Assembly: GCF_014649695.1 (NCBI RefSeq)
Contig: NZ_BMTN01000002.1
Location: 1-64,000, forward strand
Length of the DNA stretch: 64,000 nt
Source: Streptomyces kurssanovii
GTDB lineage: Bacteria; Actinomycetota; Actinomycetes; Streptomycetales; Streptomycetaceae
Direction: 5' to 3'
Below are positions 25,066 to 35,215 of this stretch, one piece after another; position 1 is the stretch's first letter, and each line of letters begins with the position of its first letter. A program made the position numbers and the translations under genes. The notes beneath the pieces are model-generated. The model was not told where the DNA came from. It saw only the letters and a list, made by a program, of their open reading frames with translations, and searched no databases.

Positions 25066-27195
25066 GTGTTCGCGGGAATCGACGAGGTCGAGTGGGCCTC
25101 TCTGGAACACGCCTACGGCCCGGCCGACGATGTGCCGGAGCTGCTGCGCGGACTGGCCTCCGGGGATCCCGCCGAGCGCGAGAGCGCACTCGACGCCATG
25201 TACGGGGCCGTGCACCACCAGGGCGACGTGTACGACTCGACGCTGGCCTGCATCCCGTTCCTGATGGAGCTGGTCGCCGACCCCGCGGTCGAGGACCGGG
25301 GCGGCATCGTCGAACTGCTCACCAGCATCGGCAGCATCGACCTGGACGGCGACGACGAACTCGACCCGGACGACGAGGAGTTCGAGGACGCCGCGAACTA
25401 CGCCATGGCCGCCTCCGCGGTGACCGCGGGGGCCGACGTGTTCCTCGGCCTGGTGGACGACCCGGACCGCGGTGTGCGGCTCGCCGCCCCGCTCGCGCTG
25501 GCCACCCTGCACACCGACCCGGTGCGGGTCCTGCGCCTGCTGCGGGCCCGGCTGGACGCCGAGCAGGACCCTGAGGTGCGGCTCGCGTGCGTGGAGGCAA
25601 CCGGGCGGATAGCGCTGCGGCACCAGGGCCTGCTGCCCGAGGTGGTGGAGTGGCTCACCGGGCTGTCCGGGATGGCGTACGGAGCGGGTCTCCGGCTGGC
25701 CGCGATCGCGCAGCTGGCCCGCTGCGCCCCCGGCGCGCTGCCCTCCGACGTGGTGCCCGGGGTGACGGGACTGCTGCGTGAGCTGCGCACGGAACCGGTG
25801 GCGACCGCCCCTGCGGTCGAACGGCTCCCGTCGCCGACGCTGCTCGGCCAGCTGCGCCAGGTGCGGGCCGCCGACACCGTGGGCCGCCCGGCCCCCTGGA
25901 CGGCCGACCTGCTGCGCACCCTCCACTCGGGCCTCGGTGACCGGGTCGAGGACCGGATCGCGCTGCTGGCGGACCAGCTGTGCAGCCCGGACCGGGCGCA
26001 GCGGATCGACGCCGTACGGATGAGCAGCGCGCTGCTGCGGACATGGCGGGGCGCGTACGGGGAGCTGATCGGCCTGATCGGCGACCAGCTCGCCGACCCC
26101 GAGCCGCGTCTCGCCGCCGCGGCGGCGTACGCCCTGGGGGACCTGTTCTGCCTGGCGGAGCCGGCGGCGGACGCGCTGGCGCGGCGACTGGACGCCGAGC
26201 CGGGCAGCTGGGTGCGCGAATGGGAAGGCGGACCGCCGACGCTGGGCCCGGCCGTCCTCGCCCTCGCGCGGGCCGGCGACGCGCGGGTGGTGCCCGTGCT
26301 GGCGCGGCTCCTGGAGCGGCCCGATGCGCCACGGGACCTCGGGTACTCGCTGGACCGGCTGGGCGCGGCCGCCGCCGCGCTCGCCCCGGCGCTGCGTGAG
26401 CGGCTGGACGCACTGGAGCTGGACGACCGGCGGTCCGAGGGGGCCGTGCCGCTGCTGCACGGGCTGTCCGTGCTGGGGACGGGCACGGCGGCGGGCTCGG
26501 TACCCGCGGTGCTGCGTGTGCTGCGGGACGCTTCCGGCGAGCGGCGTGACTGTCTGACCGACGCGGCGGTGCGGGCGCTCACCGCTCTCGGGCCCGCCGC
26601 GCACGAGGCGGCGCCGTATCTGTGGGGGCTGCTGCGGGAGGCGGGGTACGAGCGGGCGGTGGACCGGCGGTCCGCCTGCGGCACGGTGGCCTGCTTACCG
26701 CCTGCGGCGGCCGCCAGGGCCGCGGGCGCCCTGTGGGCGATCGAGGGTGACGCGGCCGCGGTGGTGCCGGTGCTGTGCGCGGTGCTGAACGCGCCCGAGC
26801 AGGCGGCCCGCCGGTCCGCCGCCTCGGTGCTCGCCTCCATGGGGACGGCCGGGGCGGCGGCCGCGCCGCAGCTGGCCAGGCTGCTGCGGTCGATGGAACC
26901 GTGGACACGGGTGCGGGCGGCGGAGGCGCTGTGGCGGGTGACGGGCGACCCCGAGGGAGCATGGCCGGTGCTGCGCGCGGCCTGGGAGACGATGCCGCGC
27001 ACCCGGATGCCCGCCGCGGCGTGCCTGGCGGACATGACCCCGGCGGGCGCCGAGGGAGCGGTGGGTCTGGTCGACCGCGAGCTGCTGTCCGCAAGACGTC
27101 ATAACGCGATCGACAACGGGGCGGACAGTCATGACATCGTGGAGGACGAGAGACTGCTGGCTCTGTGCCGGCGGGCGGTTCACCGCAGGCCATGA
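25066..27195 (+). CDS. HEAT-repeat protein
   Basis: 709 residues from GTG 25066 behind GGGAGGGGGA. The whole protein is built of helical HEAT/armadillo-like repeats, for example ADVFLGLVDDPDRGVRLAAPLALATL, DPEVRLACVEATGRIALRHQ, and near the end PEQAARRSAASVLASM and MEPWTRVRAAEALWRVTGD. An acidic insert (DLDGDDELDPDDEEFEDA) lies near residue 90. It should be a cytosolic scaffold; no enzymatic domain is visible. The downstream zinc-ribbon gene follows within 60 bases and may be co-transcribed. Confidence 0.85.
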   Translation: MFAGIDEVEWASLEHAYGPADDVPELLRGLASGDPAERESALDAMYGAVHHQGDVYDSTLACIPFLMELVADPAVEDRGGIVELLTSIGSIDLDGDDELDPDDEEFEDAANYAMAASAVTAGADVFLGLVDDPDRGVRLAAPLALATLHTDPVRVLRLLRARLDAEQDPEVRLACVEATGRIALRHQGLLPEVVEWLTGLSGMAYGAGLRLAAIAQLARCAPGALPSDVVPGVTGLLRELRTEPVATAPAVERLPSPTLLGQLRQVRAADTVGRPAPWTADLLRTLHSGLGDRVEDRIALLADQLCSPDRAQRIDAVRMSSALLRTWRGAYGELIGLIGDQLADPEPRLAAAAAYALGDLFCLAEPAADALARRLDAEPGSWVREWEGGPPTLGPAVLALARAGDARVVPVLARLLERPDAPRDLGYSLDRLGAAAAALAPALRERLDALELDDRRSEGAVPLLHGLSVLGTGTAAGSVPAVLRVLRDASGERRDCLTDAAVRALTALGPAAHEAAPYLWGLLREAGYERAVDRRSACGTVACLPPAAAARAAGALWAIEGDAAAVVPVLCAVLNAPEQAARRSAASVLASMGTAGAAAAPQLARLLRSMEPWTRVRAAEALWRVTGDPEGAWPVLRAAWETMPRTRMPAAACLADMTPAGAEGAVGLVDRELLSARRHNAIDNGADSHDIVEDERLLALCRRAVHRRP

Positions 27196-27251
27196 CTTCG
27201 CATGCCGAGCGGAGCGTGACGGCGGACCATGAACGGGGAGGACCCGACAGC

Positions 27252-27560
27252 ATGATCATCTTCGGTACCAAGGGTTACATCTACCAGCTGGCGATACTGA
27301 CGCTGGTGTGCGGCCACTGCGGCAATCCTTCCGCACACACGCTCAGGAAGCGCGTCACGAAGTTCACGCTGTTCTTCGTGCCGCTGTTCCCCTTCTCCAC
27401 GAAGCACTTCACCCAGTGCACCTTCTGCGGGGCCGAGCAGCAGATCTCCTCGGAGCAGGCGCAGCAGCTCCAAGTGCAGTCCGCCGGCGGTGGCCAGGGC
27501 GTCCAGGGCGGTCAGCCGCACGGGCAGGCCCAGCAGGGGCAGCACCCCTACCAGCGCTGA
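27252..27560 (+). CDS. zinc-ribbon domain protein
   Basis: ATG 27252 (MIIFGTKGYIYQLAILTLVC). The 102-residue protein has two Cys pairs, CGHCGNPSAHTL and CTFCGAEQQI, that can bind one zinc, separated by a hydrophobic segment KFTLFFVPLFPF. The tail is Gln/Gly-rich and probably disordered. This is a widespread small actinobacterial family of unknown role. Confidence 0.85.
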   Translation: MIIFGTKGYIYQLAILTLVCGHCGNPSAHTLRKRVTKFTLFFVPLFPFSTKHFTQCTFCGAEQQISSEQAQQLQVQSAGGGQGVQGGQPHGQAQQGQHPYQR

Positions 27561-27698
27561 CCCGGCGGCGGCGCGGGCGCGGCGGGCGGAGAGCGTCTCC
27601 GCCGCCGGCCGGCCCCGCGTGACGACCCATCTGTTCGACGTCCGGCGCACTATGACATAAAGGGACAAACGGACGCGCCGCTTGCTACGTTGCGTGGC

Positions 27699-29090
27699 AT
27701 GACCGCAACGACAGCGGGCACTTCGGCGCCCGAGCCGTGTCCCGCGCCCCGTCCGCCCAAGCGGCGGGGCGTCGAACTGTCGCTCCTCCTCGGCGCCGTC
27801 GTCATCTGCGTCCACGGCTACGTCGCCGTCGGTCTCGCCAGGAACGGCGCGGTGCCGCCGGACGCCGCCGGCTACGGAGCGGGCCTCGGCGTCCTGGCAC
27901 TCCTCGCACATCTGGCCGTACGCCTGCGGGCGCCCTATGCCGATCCCCTGCTGCTGCCGATCGCGGTCCTGCTCAACGGCCTCGGCCTGGTGCTGATCTA
28001 CCGGCTGGACCTTCAGACCCCGCTCGACCGGGCGGCCCCCGCCCAGCTCGTCTGGTCCACCTCCGGGGTCGCCCTGTTCATCGTGGCGGTCGTCGTCCTG
28101 CGCGACCACCGGATCCTCCAGCGGTACGCGTACATCAGCGTCACGGCCGCGCTCGCGCTGCTCTGCGCCCCGATCTTCTTCCCCGCGGTCAACGGGGCAA
28201 GGATCTGGATCCGCATGGGGCAGCTGTCCTTCCAGCCGGGCGAGTTCGCGAAGGTGCTGCTCGCCGTCTTCTTCGCCGCGTACCTCGCCGCCAACCGGGG
28301 CGCCCTCACCCACGCCAGCCGGATGATCCGCCGACTCCAGCTTCCCACCGGCCGGGTGCTCGGACCGATCGTCGCGGTGTGGCTGGTCAGCGTCGGCGTC
28401 CTCGTCCTCGAACGGGACCTCGGGACCTCACTGCTCTTCTTCGGGCTCTTCGTCGTCATGCTCTACGTGGCCACCGGCCGGATCGGCTGGATCGTGGTGG
28501 GTCTGCTGCTGGCGTCGGCGGGCGCGTACGCGGTCGGCTCGCTCGAACCGCACGTCCACAGCCGGGTCGAGGACTGGCTCGACCCGTACGCCGGCATCGA
28601 TGCCGGGGAGGGCCCCGGCCAACTGGCCCAGTCCCTCTTCGCCTTCGCCGCCGGCGGGATGCTGGGCACCGGTCTGGGGCTCGGCCACTCCGTGCTGATC
28701 GGCTTCGCGACCAAGTCGGACTTCATCCTCGCCACCGCCGGCGAGGAACTGGGGCTGGTCGGCCTCAGCGCGATCTTCCTGCTGTACGGGCTGCTGGTCG
28801 CCCGGGGACTGAGCGCCGGGCTCGCGCTGCGGGACCCGTTCGGCCGCCTCCTCGCGGTCGGCCTCTCCTCCATCGTCGCGCTCCAGGTGTTCGTCATCGC
28901 GGGCGGCGTGACGGGCCTGATCCCGCTGACCGGCATGGCGATGCCGTTCCTCGCGCAGGGCGGCTCGTCCGTGGTCACCAACTGGGTCATCGTTGCGCTG
29001 CTGATCCGGCTCAGCCACTCGGCCCGCATGCCGCTGCCCGTGCCCGCGGAGGTGGGCGTCCACGCCCAGGCGCCGGCGGTGCCCCGGTGA
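27699..29090 (+). CDS. FtsW/RodA-family (SEDS) peptidoglycan glycosyltransferase
   Basis: 463 residues from ATG 27699; a TTG three codons upstream is possible. About ten to twelve membrane helices are visible, with family motifs GARIWIRMGQLSFQPGEFAKVLL, FATKSDFILATAGEELGLVG (with the conserved Asp/Glu) and IPLTGMAMPFLAQGGSSVVTNW. SEDS proteins polymerise lipid II glycan strands together with a class B PBP, here encoded immediately downstream with a GTGA overlap. This is one of the paralogous SEDS/PBP pairs of Streptomyces, probably with a special (sporulation or polar) role rather than the division pair. Confidence 0.92.
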   Translation: MTATTAGTSAPEPCPAPRPPKRRGVELSLLLGAVVICVHGYVAVGLARNGAVPPDAAGYGAGLGVLALLAHLAVRLRAPYADPLLLPIAVLLNGLGLVLIYRLDLQTPLDRAAPAQLVWSTSGVALFIVAVVVLRDHRILQRYAYISVTAALALLCAPIFFPAVNGARIWIRMGQLSFQPGEFAKVLLAVFFAAYLAANRGALTHASRMIRRLQLPTGRVLGPIVAVWLVSVGVLVLERDLGTSLLFFGLFVVMLYVATGRIGWIVVGLLLASAGAYAVGSLEPHVHSRVEDWLDPYAGIDAGEGPGQLAQSLFAFAAGGMLGTGLGLGHSVLIGFATKSDFILATAGEELGLVGLSAIFLLYGLLVARGLSAGLALRDPFGRLLAVGLSSIVALQVFVIAGGVTGLIPLTGMAMPFLAQGGSSVVTNWVIVALLIRLSHSARMPLPVPAEVGVHAQAPAVPR

Positions 29091-30547
29091 CCCGATGCAT
29101 TCGGCACGCCGCCGTGTTCAGCCTGCTGCTCCTGCTCGCGCTGCTGGCCAACGCCGCCCGCGTACAGGTGCTGGAGGCGTCGACCCTCGAGAAGAACCCG
29201 GCCAACCGCCGGGCGGCGATCGCCCGTTACGCGGAGCCGCGCGGCGACATCCTCGTCGACGGGAAGCCGGTCACCGGGTCTAAGGACACCGGTGAGCAGC
29301 TCCGTCACGAGCGCACCTACCGCGACGGACCGCTGTACGCCCCGGTGACCGGGTACTCGTCGCAGACCTACGGCACCTCGTTCGTCGAGCACGCGCAGGA
29401 CCCGGTCCTCAGCGGCAGCGATCCGCTGCTGGCGCCGTTCCCCTTCTGGGGCGACCTGAGCCGCGGCAGGCCGTCCGCCGGGGACGTCGCCACCACCGTC
29501 AAGGCGGCCGTGCAGCAGGCCGCGTACCAAGGTCTCGGCGGCAGGAGGGGCGCCGTCGCGGCGATCGAACCGTCGACGGGGAAGATCCTGGCCCTGGTCA
29601 GCAGCCCGTCGTACGATCCGGGGCTGCTCTCCGGCAACGGGCCGGAGGTCGCCCGGGCCTGGGCGCGGCTGAACGGCGCGGACGCGCAGCCGATGCTGAA
29701 CCGCGCGATCCGCCAGACCTATCCCCCCGGCTCCGCCTTCAAGATCGTGACAGCCGCCGCGGCCCTGGAGAGCGGCGTCGTCGGCGACGTGGACGCGCCC
29801 ACCCGTACACCGGAGCCGTATCTGCTGCCCGGCACCCGCACGCCGCTGCCGAACGCGACGAAGGGATGCGAGGACGCCTCGCTGGCCTATGCGATCCAGT
29901 GGTCGTGCAACACCGTGATGGCGAACCTCGGCGCCCGGGTGGGGCTGCGGGACATGGTCGCCGCCGCCCGCGGGTTCGGCTTCAACGACCCCGGGCTGCG
30001 GATCCCCTCGGGCGTGACGGCGTCCAACTTCGACACCGACATGTCCCCCGACCAGCTGGCGCTGTCCTCGATCGGGCAGTTCAACACGACGGCCACGCCG
30101 TTGCAGATGGCGATGGTCGCGGCGGCCGTCGCGAGCGGCGGCGACATCCGCAGCCCCTACCTCGTGGAGCGGGTGACCAGGGCGAACGGCGACCTGGTCG
30201 CCCAGAACGGCCCCCGGGCCTACCGGCAGGCGATGACCCCGGTCACGGCGCAGCGGCTGCGGGAACTGATGGTGCGGGCCGTCGAGGAGGGCACGGGCGA
30301 CAACGCGGCGATCGAAGGGGCCACCGTCGGCGGCAAGACGGGCACCGCGCAGCACGGCGTCGACAACTCCGGGCTCCCGTACGCGTGGTTCATCGGATGG
30401 GCGCAGGCGTACGACGCGCCCCGGCCGGCGGTCGCGCTGGCCGTGGTCGTGGAGGACGCGTCCGCGGTACGGGAGGACATCAGCGGCGGAGGCAGCGCCG
30501 CCCCCGTCGCGCGGGCCGTGATGCGGGCGGCACTCTGGGGCTCATGA
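29087..30547 (+). CDS. class B penicillin-binding protein (transpeptidase), SEDS partner
   Basis: GTG 29087 overlaps the SEDS stop. The 486-residue protein has an N-terminal membrane anchor ([19 protein letters not shown]), a short PBP dimerisation-type segment ([16 protein letters not shown]), and a transpeptidase domain with SxxK in [11 protein letters not shown], SxN in WSCNT and KTG in GGKTGTAQ. It is shorter than classical PBP2/PBP3. It crosslinks strands made by the upstream SEDS protein. The stop overlaps the start of the next gene (ATGA), giving a chain of coupled genes. Confidence 0.93.
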   Translation: MTRCIRHAAVFSLLLLLALLANAARVQVLEASTLEKNPANRRAAIARYAEPRGDILVDGKPVTGSKDTGEQLRHERTYRDGPLYAPVTGYSSQTYGTSFVEHAQDPVLSGSDPLLAPFPFWGDLSRGRPSAGDVATTVKAAVQQAAYQGLGGRRGAVAAIEPSTGKILALVSSPSYDPGLLSGNGPEVARAWARLNGADAQPMLNRAIRQTYPPGSAFKIVTAAAALESGVVGDVDAPTRTPEPYLLPGTRTPLPNATKGCEDASLAYAIQWSCNTVMANLGARVGLRDMVAAARGFGFNDPGLRIPSGVTASNFDTDMSPDQLALSSIGQFNTTATPLQMAMVAAAVASGGDIRSPYLVERVTRANGDLVAQNGPRAYRQAMTPVTAQRLRELMVRAVEEGTGDNAAIEGATVGGKTGTAQHGVDNSGLPYAWFIGWAQAYDAPRPAVALAVVVEDASAVREDISGGGSAAPVARAVMRAALWGS

Positions 30548-31602
30548 ACATCGCTGCGTCGCTGGACGCCATCGGGCGGCTGGATCCGGAGGTGAGCGCC
30601 TTCGTCGAGGTGTGGGCCGAGGAGGCGCTCGCCCGGGAACGCTCGACCGGCACCGGACTCCCGCTGGCCGGGATGCCTTTCGCGGTGAAGGGCCCCTCCG
30701 GCATCCGGTCCTGTGCGGCGCGCCGGCTCACCGCGGCGGGGGCGGTGGCCGTCGGCTCGACATCGGTGCCCGGCCCCGGGACCCCCTGGCAGACGTGGGG
30801 CCTCGGCGCGCACGGCCCGACCCGTAACCCCTGGCGGCCGGACCGCACTCCCGGCGGTTCCTCCGCGGGGTCGGCCGCGGCGGTCGCGGCCGGCATGGTG
30901 GGCCTGGCGACCGGGAGCGACGGTGCGGGGTCCGTACGGATCCCGGCGGCCTGGTGCTCGGTGTTCGGGCTGAAGACGACGAACGGACTGCTGCCCTCGC
31001 CCGACCGCACGGGCCTTGCCTCCGCGGGTGTCCTGACCCCGACGGCGGCGGACGCCCGGGCGTATCTGCGCTGCGTACTGGACACGTACGAGCCGGTGGC
31101 CCCGGTCCTTCCGCTGCCGGCGGTCTGGTCGGCCGACCTGGGCTTCGCGGACACGGAACCAGAGGTGGCCGCGGTCGCGCTGGCAGCGGTGGAACGGCTG
31201 GAGTCCGCCGGTGTCGTACGCCTCGCGGACGCCCGCCCGGTCCTGCTGGACCCGCGCGACGCGTGGACGGCGGTACGGGCCGGCCGGCCGGCGCGGGGAG
31301 CCGCCGTGCGGGCCGGGAACGACCACCGCCTGGACGCCCTGTTCGCCGACGCGGCCGTCCTGCTCACCCCCGCCACCCCCAACCGGCCCCACGGTCACGA
31401 CGGCCCCGGGGCGGACGTCTACTCGACGGCGCTGACCTGGGCGTTCAACCTGAGCGGCCACCCGGCGGCCAGCGTCCCGGCCGGCTTCACCAGCGACGGC
31501 TGCCCGGTGGGGCTCCAGCTGGTGGCGGCCCGGGGGGCGGACGTCTCACTGGTCGAAATGGCGGTGGCGGCGGAGAGGGGTCTGATTACTGTGCGGCCAT
31601 GA
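30544..31602 (+). CDS. amidase signature family protein (short form)
   Basis: ATG 30544 overlaps the PBP stop by four bases. The 352-residue protein keeps the Ser-cisSer-Lys triad: Lys in [10 protein letters not shown], the cis-Ser in [13 protein letters not shown] and the nucleophile in [12 protein letters not shown]. It ends in [19 protein letters not shown]. It is about 100 residues shorter than typical GatA-like amidases, with the middle region reduced. Its place directly after a SEDS/PBP pair hints at a substrate connected with the wall or its precursors, but it could equally be a general small-amide hydrolase. Confidence 0.85.
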   Translation: MNIAASLDAIGRLDPEVSAFVEVWAEEALARERSTGTGLPLAGMPFAVKGPSGIRSCAARRLTAAGAVAVGSTSVPGPGTPWQTWGLGAHGPTRNPWRPDRTPGGSSAGSAAAVAAGMVGLATGSDGAGSVRIPAAWCSVFGLKTTNGLLPSPDRTGLASAGVLTPTAADARAYLRCVLDTYEPVAPVLPLPAVWSADLGFADTEPEVAAVALAAVERLESAGVVRLADARPVLLDPRDAWTAVRAGRPARGAAVRAGNDHRLDALFADAAVLLTPATPNRPHGHDGPGADVYSTALTWAFNLSGHPAASVPAGFTSDGCPVGLQLVAARGADVSLVEMAVAAERGLITVRP

Positions 31603-32051
31603 CCTCCTACGAGCTCGCCCAGGTGAACATAGGCCGCCTCAAACACCCCCTGGACTCACCACAGTTGAAGGACTTCGTGGACAACCTCGTCCCCGTCAAC
31701 GCGGTCGCGGACGCCGCCGACGGCTTCGTCTGGCGGCTCCAGACGGAGGCCGGTGACGCGACCGACCTGCGGGTCTTCGGCGACGAGTGGCTGATCGTGA
31801 ACATGTCGGTGTGGCGGGACACCGACGCCCTGACCGCCTTCATGTACCAGGGCACGCACCGCGAGCTGCTGGCCCGGCGCTACGAGTTCTTCGAGCGGAT
31901 GCAGGAGGTGATGGCGACGCTGTGGTGGGTCCCCGCCGGTCACCGGCCCACGGTCCGCGAGGCGGAGGAGCGTCTGCTGCACATCCGTGAACACGGCCCG
32001 ACGCAGCGGGCCTTCACCCTGAGGAAGTCGTTCCCGGCGCCCCAGGTGTGA
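31599..32051 (+). CDS. DUF3291 protein
   Basis: ATG 31599 overlaps the amidase stop. The 150-residue protein begins [21 protein letters not shown] and has [27 protein letters not shown] and [10 protein letters not shown], typical of the DUF3291 family, which has an antibiotic-biosynthesis-monooxygenase-like (dimeric alpha/beta barrel) fold. The function is unknown. It is the last gene of the coupled SEDS-PBP-amidase operon. Confidence 0.88.
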   Translation: MTSYELAQVNIGRLKHPLDSPQLKDFVDNLVPVNAVADAADGFVWRLQTEAGDATDLRVFGDEWLIVNMSVWRDTDALTAFMYQGTHRELLARRYEFFERMQEVMATLWWVPAGHRPTVREAEERLLHIREHGPTQRAFTLRKSFPAPQV

Positions 32052-32200
32052 CCGGCGGGCGGCACCGGTCGCCCACGGCGCTCACCGAGCGTGTTCCCGA
32101 GGGTGAGCGTCTCGGGACCGCGTCGAGCCGTCCGCGTGGCCGGCTGCCCGGGCGTCGGGGCAGCCGGCCTGCCGGTCCCGGCAGGACGGCGTGCACCTGA

Positions 32201-33331
32201 CTACGGCGCGCCCGCGCCCTCCGCGATCGCGTCCGCCACCTCCGCCACCCGCTCCTGCTCCTCGGCCGCGAACCGCTCCCGGTCGAGCTGTTCCGCTATC
32301 TCCTCGTCCTCGGACATCAGCAGGTCGAGACTGGCGTCGCCCATCTCGAAGACCCCCATGTCGAGATACGCCTTCTGCAGCCGCTCGCCCCACAGCCCGA
32401 TGTCCTTGACGCACGGCACGATCCGGCTGAAGAGCAGCTTGCGGAACAGGTGGAGGAACTCCGACTGCTCCGAGTACTCCTCCGCCTCCTTCTTGGAGAC
32501 GCCGAAGTTCTCCAGGACCTCGATGCCGCGCAGCCGGTCGCGCATCAGGTAGCAGCCCTCGATCACGAACTCCTCGCGTTCGCGCAGTTCCGCGTCGCTC
32601 AGCTGCTTGTAGTAGTCGCGCAGCGCCATCCTGCCGAACGCCACATGGCGTGCCTCGTCCTGCATGATGTACGCGAGGATCTGCTTCGGCAGCGGCTTGG
32701 TCGTGGTGTCGCGGATCATGCCGAAGGCGGCGAGGGCCAGGCCCTCGATGAGGACCTGCATGCCGAGGTAGGGCATGTCCCAGCGGGAGTCGCGCAGGGT
32801 GTCCCCGAGCAGGGACTGCAGGTTGTCGTTGATCGGGTAGAGCATGCCGACCTTCTCGTGGAGGAAGCGGCCGTAGATCTCGGCGTGCCGGGCCTCGTCC
32901 ATGGTCTGGGTGGCGGAGTAGAACTTGGCGTCGAGGTCCGGGACCGATTCGACGATCCTGGCCGCGCAGATCATGGCCCCCTGCTCGCCGTGGAGGAACT
33001 GGCTGAACTGCCAGGACGTGTAGTGCTTGCGCAGCTCGCCCTTGTCCCGTTCGGTCATCTTCGCCCAGTGCCGGGTGCCGTACAGGGTGAGCGCCTCGTC
33101 GGGTGTGCCCAGCGGGTCGTACGGGTCGACCTCGAGGTTCCAGTCGATGCGCTTGGCGCCGTCCCACTGCTTGTCCTTGCCCTTCTGGTAGAGGGCGAGG
33201 AGGCGTTCACGGCCGGCCCCGTTCTTCTGGCCTGGATAGATGGCCTCCCAGCTGAAGCGGGCGGAGCCGGTGGCCGGGACCTGCCAGATCGGTTCCGAGG
33301 GGGCTGTCGTGTAGCGGTCCTGACTCGACAC
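32201..33331 (-). CDS. ferritin-like diiron protein (R2-like fold)
   Basis: 376 residues from ATG 33331. Iron-ligand motifs are seen as HGEQGAMIC, TMDEARHAEIYGRF and IMQDEARHVAFGRMAL; the two EARH helices and the carboxylates before them can build a diiron centre. This resembles the actinobacterial ferritin-like oxidase/oxygenase family related to R2 proteins and acyl desaturases. The C-terminal tail is acidic. It is divergent from a second diiron oxygenase gene, and a TetR gene is part of the cluster. The substrate is unknown; a lipid or natural-product oxidation is plausible. Confidence 0.85.
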   Translation of the reverse strand: MSSQDRYTTAPSEPIWQVPATGSARFSWEAIYPGQKNGAGRERLLALYQKGKDKQWDGAKRIDWNLEVDPYDPLGTPDEALTLYGTRHWAKMTERDKGELRKHYTSWQFSQFLHGEQGAMICAARIVESVPDLDAKFYSATQTMDEARHAEIYGRFLHEKVGMLYPINDNLQSLLGDTLRDSRWDMPYLGMQVLIEGLALAAFGMIRDTTTKPLPKQILAYIMQDEARHVAFGRMALRDYYKQLSDAELREREEFVIEGCYLMRDRLRGIEVLENFGVSKKEAEEYSEQSEFLHLFRKLLFSRIVPCVKDIGLWGERLQKAYLDMGVFEMGDASLDLLMSEDEEIAEQLDRERFAAEEQERVAEVADAIAEGAGAP

Positions 33332-33387
33332 CGGCGGCTCCTTCGCCTCGTACTCCTGGGTACGCAGGGACAGTTGGCAGGCTCACA

Positions 33388-33406
33388 CGCTGATAGACGC
33401 TCAGTC
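33388..33406. promoter_or_regulatory. candidate TetR operator between the two diiron genes
   Basis: CGCTGA (33388-33393), 7 bp, TCAGTC (33401-33406): an imperfect inverted repeat of the type bound by TetR repressors. It lies in the 166-bp divergent promoter region, near a TTGACT on the minus strand. The TetR gene at 34477 would be the natural ligand-responsive partner. Confidence 0.45.
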
Positions 33407-33497
33407 AACAAGTCGTGCAGAGGGGATTGACGAGCTTGCTGACGGGGGGTCTCATAACACCGACGCCGGTAATCCGACTCGCGAGGTGCCCTCAGCC

Positions 33498-34433
33498 ATG
33501 ACGACAGTGACCGACCGCGACGTGCAGCTGCTCCGCGACGCACTCGGCCCGCTCCGGGACCGCGAACAGGTCGCCGCGCGCCTGCTCGAGTCCTCCGCCA
33601 AGCACTCCTTCGACCCCGACAAGGAGCTCGACTGGGAGGCGCCCGTCGAGGAGGGCAAGTGGTTCTGGCCCCCCGAGCTGGTCTCCCTCTACGACACCCC
33701 GCTGTGGCGGAAGATGTCCGAGGAGCAGCGGATGGACCTGGCCCGGCACGAGGCCGCGTCGCTCGCCTCGCTCGGGATCTGGTTCGAGATCATCCTGATG
33801 CAGCTGCTGGTGCGCCACATCTACGACAAGTCGGTCACCAGCAACCACGTCCGCTACGCCCTCACCGAGATCGCGGACGAGTGCCGGCACTCGATGATGT
33901 TCGCCCGCATGATCCAGAAGGGCGGGGCGCCCGCGTACCCGGTGCCCCGCGTCTACCACAACCTGGCCCGCGTGCTGAAGACGGTCTCGACCACGCCCGG
34001 CTCGTTCGCCGCCACCCTCCTCGGCGAGGAGATCCTCGACTGGATGCAGCGCCTGACCTTCCCCGACGAGCGGGTGCAGACGCTGGTGCGCGGCGTCACC
34101 CGCATCCACGTCGTCGAGGAGGCCCGCCATGTGCGGTACGCCCGCGAGGAGCTGCGCCGCCAGATGGTGACCGCGCCGCGCTGGGAGCAGGAGTTCACCC
34201 GCCTCAGCTGCGGCGAGGCGGCCCGCGTCTTCAGCGTCTGCTTCATCAGCCCGCAGGTCTACGAGAACGTCGGCCTCGACCGCCGCGAGGCCGTCGCCCA
34301 GGTGAAGGCCAGCGGGCACCGGCGCGAGGTGATGCAGACCGGCGCCCGCCGGCTGACCGACTTCCTGGACGACATCGGCGTGTTGCGCGGGGCAGGCCGC
34401 AGGCTGTGGAAGAGTTCCGGCCTTCTCGCGTGA
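33498..34433 (+). CDS. AurF-like diiron oxygenase
   Basis: ATG 33498; 311 residues. It shows the AurF-type helical diiron pattern: EIILMQLLVRHIYD, EIADECRHSMMFARMI, LLGEEILDWMQRL and RIHVVEEARHVRYAREEL, which supply the Glu/His iron ligands. Family members N-oxygenate aromatic amines (AurF) or oxidise other substrates. No biosynthetic cluster surrounds it, so the substrate is open. The divergent partner is another diiron protein, which suggests a shared pathway or redox chain. Confidence 0.85.
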   Translation: MTTVTDRDVQLLRDALGPLRDREQVAARLLESSAKHSFDPDKELDWEAPVEEGKWFWPPELVSLYDTPLWRKMSEEQRMDLARHEAASLASLGIWFEIILMQLLVRHIYDKSVTSNHVRYALTEIADECRHSMMFARMIQKGGAPAYPVPRVYHNLARVLKTVSTTPGSFAATLLGEEILDWMQRLTFPDERVQTLVRGVTRIHVVEEARHVRYAREELRRQMVTAPRWEQEFTRLSCGEAARVFSVCFISPQVYENVGLDRREAVAQVKASGHRREVMQTGARRLTDFLDDIGVLRGAGRRLWKSSGLLA

Positions 34434-34476
34434 GCGCATGAGGGCAGCCGCGCACGCTGCGGTTACGCTGCGGAGC

Positions 34477-35205
34477 ATGACCAGTCCCGCTCCCGCGACC
34501 CGCGCCTACCGACGGCTCAGCGTCGAGGAGCGCCGCACGCAACTGCTCGCCGCGGCGCTCACCCTCTTCGCGCACCGGCCGCCGGAGGAGATCTCGCTCG
34601 ACGACGTGGCGGAGGCGGCCGGGGTCTCGAGGCCGCTCGTCTACCGGTACTTCCCCGGCGGGAAGCAGCAGCTCTACGAAGCGGCCCTGCGCTCCGCCGC
34701 CGACCGGCTGGAACTGTGCTTCGCGGAACCGAAGGCGGGCCCGCCGACCGAGCGCCTGACCCGGGTGCTGGACCGCTATCTGGCCTTCGTGGACGAGCAC
34801 GACGCCGGGTTCAGCGCGCTGCTGCGGGGCGGCAGTGTCGCCGAGACCTCCCGTACGACCGCGATCGTCGACGAGGTGCGGCGCGCCGCGGCCGAGCAGA
34901 TCCTCGTCCACCTCGGCGTGGACGGCCCGGGCCCGCGGCTCCACATGATGGTCAGGACCTGGATCGCGGCGGTCGAGGCCGCCTCGCTGATCTGGCTGGA
35001 CGAGGACAAGCAACCGCCGGCGGACGAGCTGCGCGAATGGCTCGTCGACCATCTGGTCGCGCTGCTGACGGTGACGGCCGCGACCGACGAGGAGACGGCC
35101 GGCGTGGTCGCGGACCTGCTCGCTCAGGAGACCGCGGCCGGACCCGTCGGCACGCTGGTGCGCAGGCTGGGACCCGTCGTGGGCGGCGCCGCCCACCTGC
35201 TGTGA
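34477..35205 (+). CDS. TetR family transcriptional regulator
   Basis: 242 residues from ATG 34477. The N-terminal HTH (RRTQLLAAALTLFAHRPPEEISLDDVAEAAGVSRPLVYRYFPGGKQQLYEAAL) is canonical TetR. The C-terminal domain has the large ligand pocket common in regulators of fatty-acyl or lipid oxidation (RYLAFVDEHDAGFSALLRGG). It follows the AurF-like gene by 43 bases and probably controls the divergent diiron genes. Confidence 0.88.
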   Translation: MTSPAPATRAYRRLSVEERRTQLLAAALTLFAHRPPEEISLDDVAEAAGVSRPLVYRYFPGGKQQLYEAALRSAADRLELCFAEPKAGPPTERLTRVLDRYLAFVDEHDAGFSALLRGGSVAETSRTTAIVDEVRRAAAEQILVHLGVDGPGPRLHMMVRTWIAAVEAASLIWLDEDKQPPADELREWLVDHLVALLTVTAATDEETAGVVADLLAQETAAGPVGTLVRRLGPVVGGAAHLL

Positions 35206-35215
35206 GACTGGTGGG

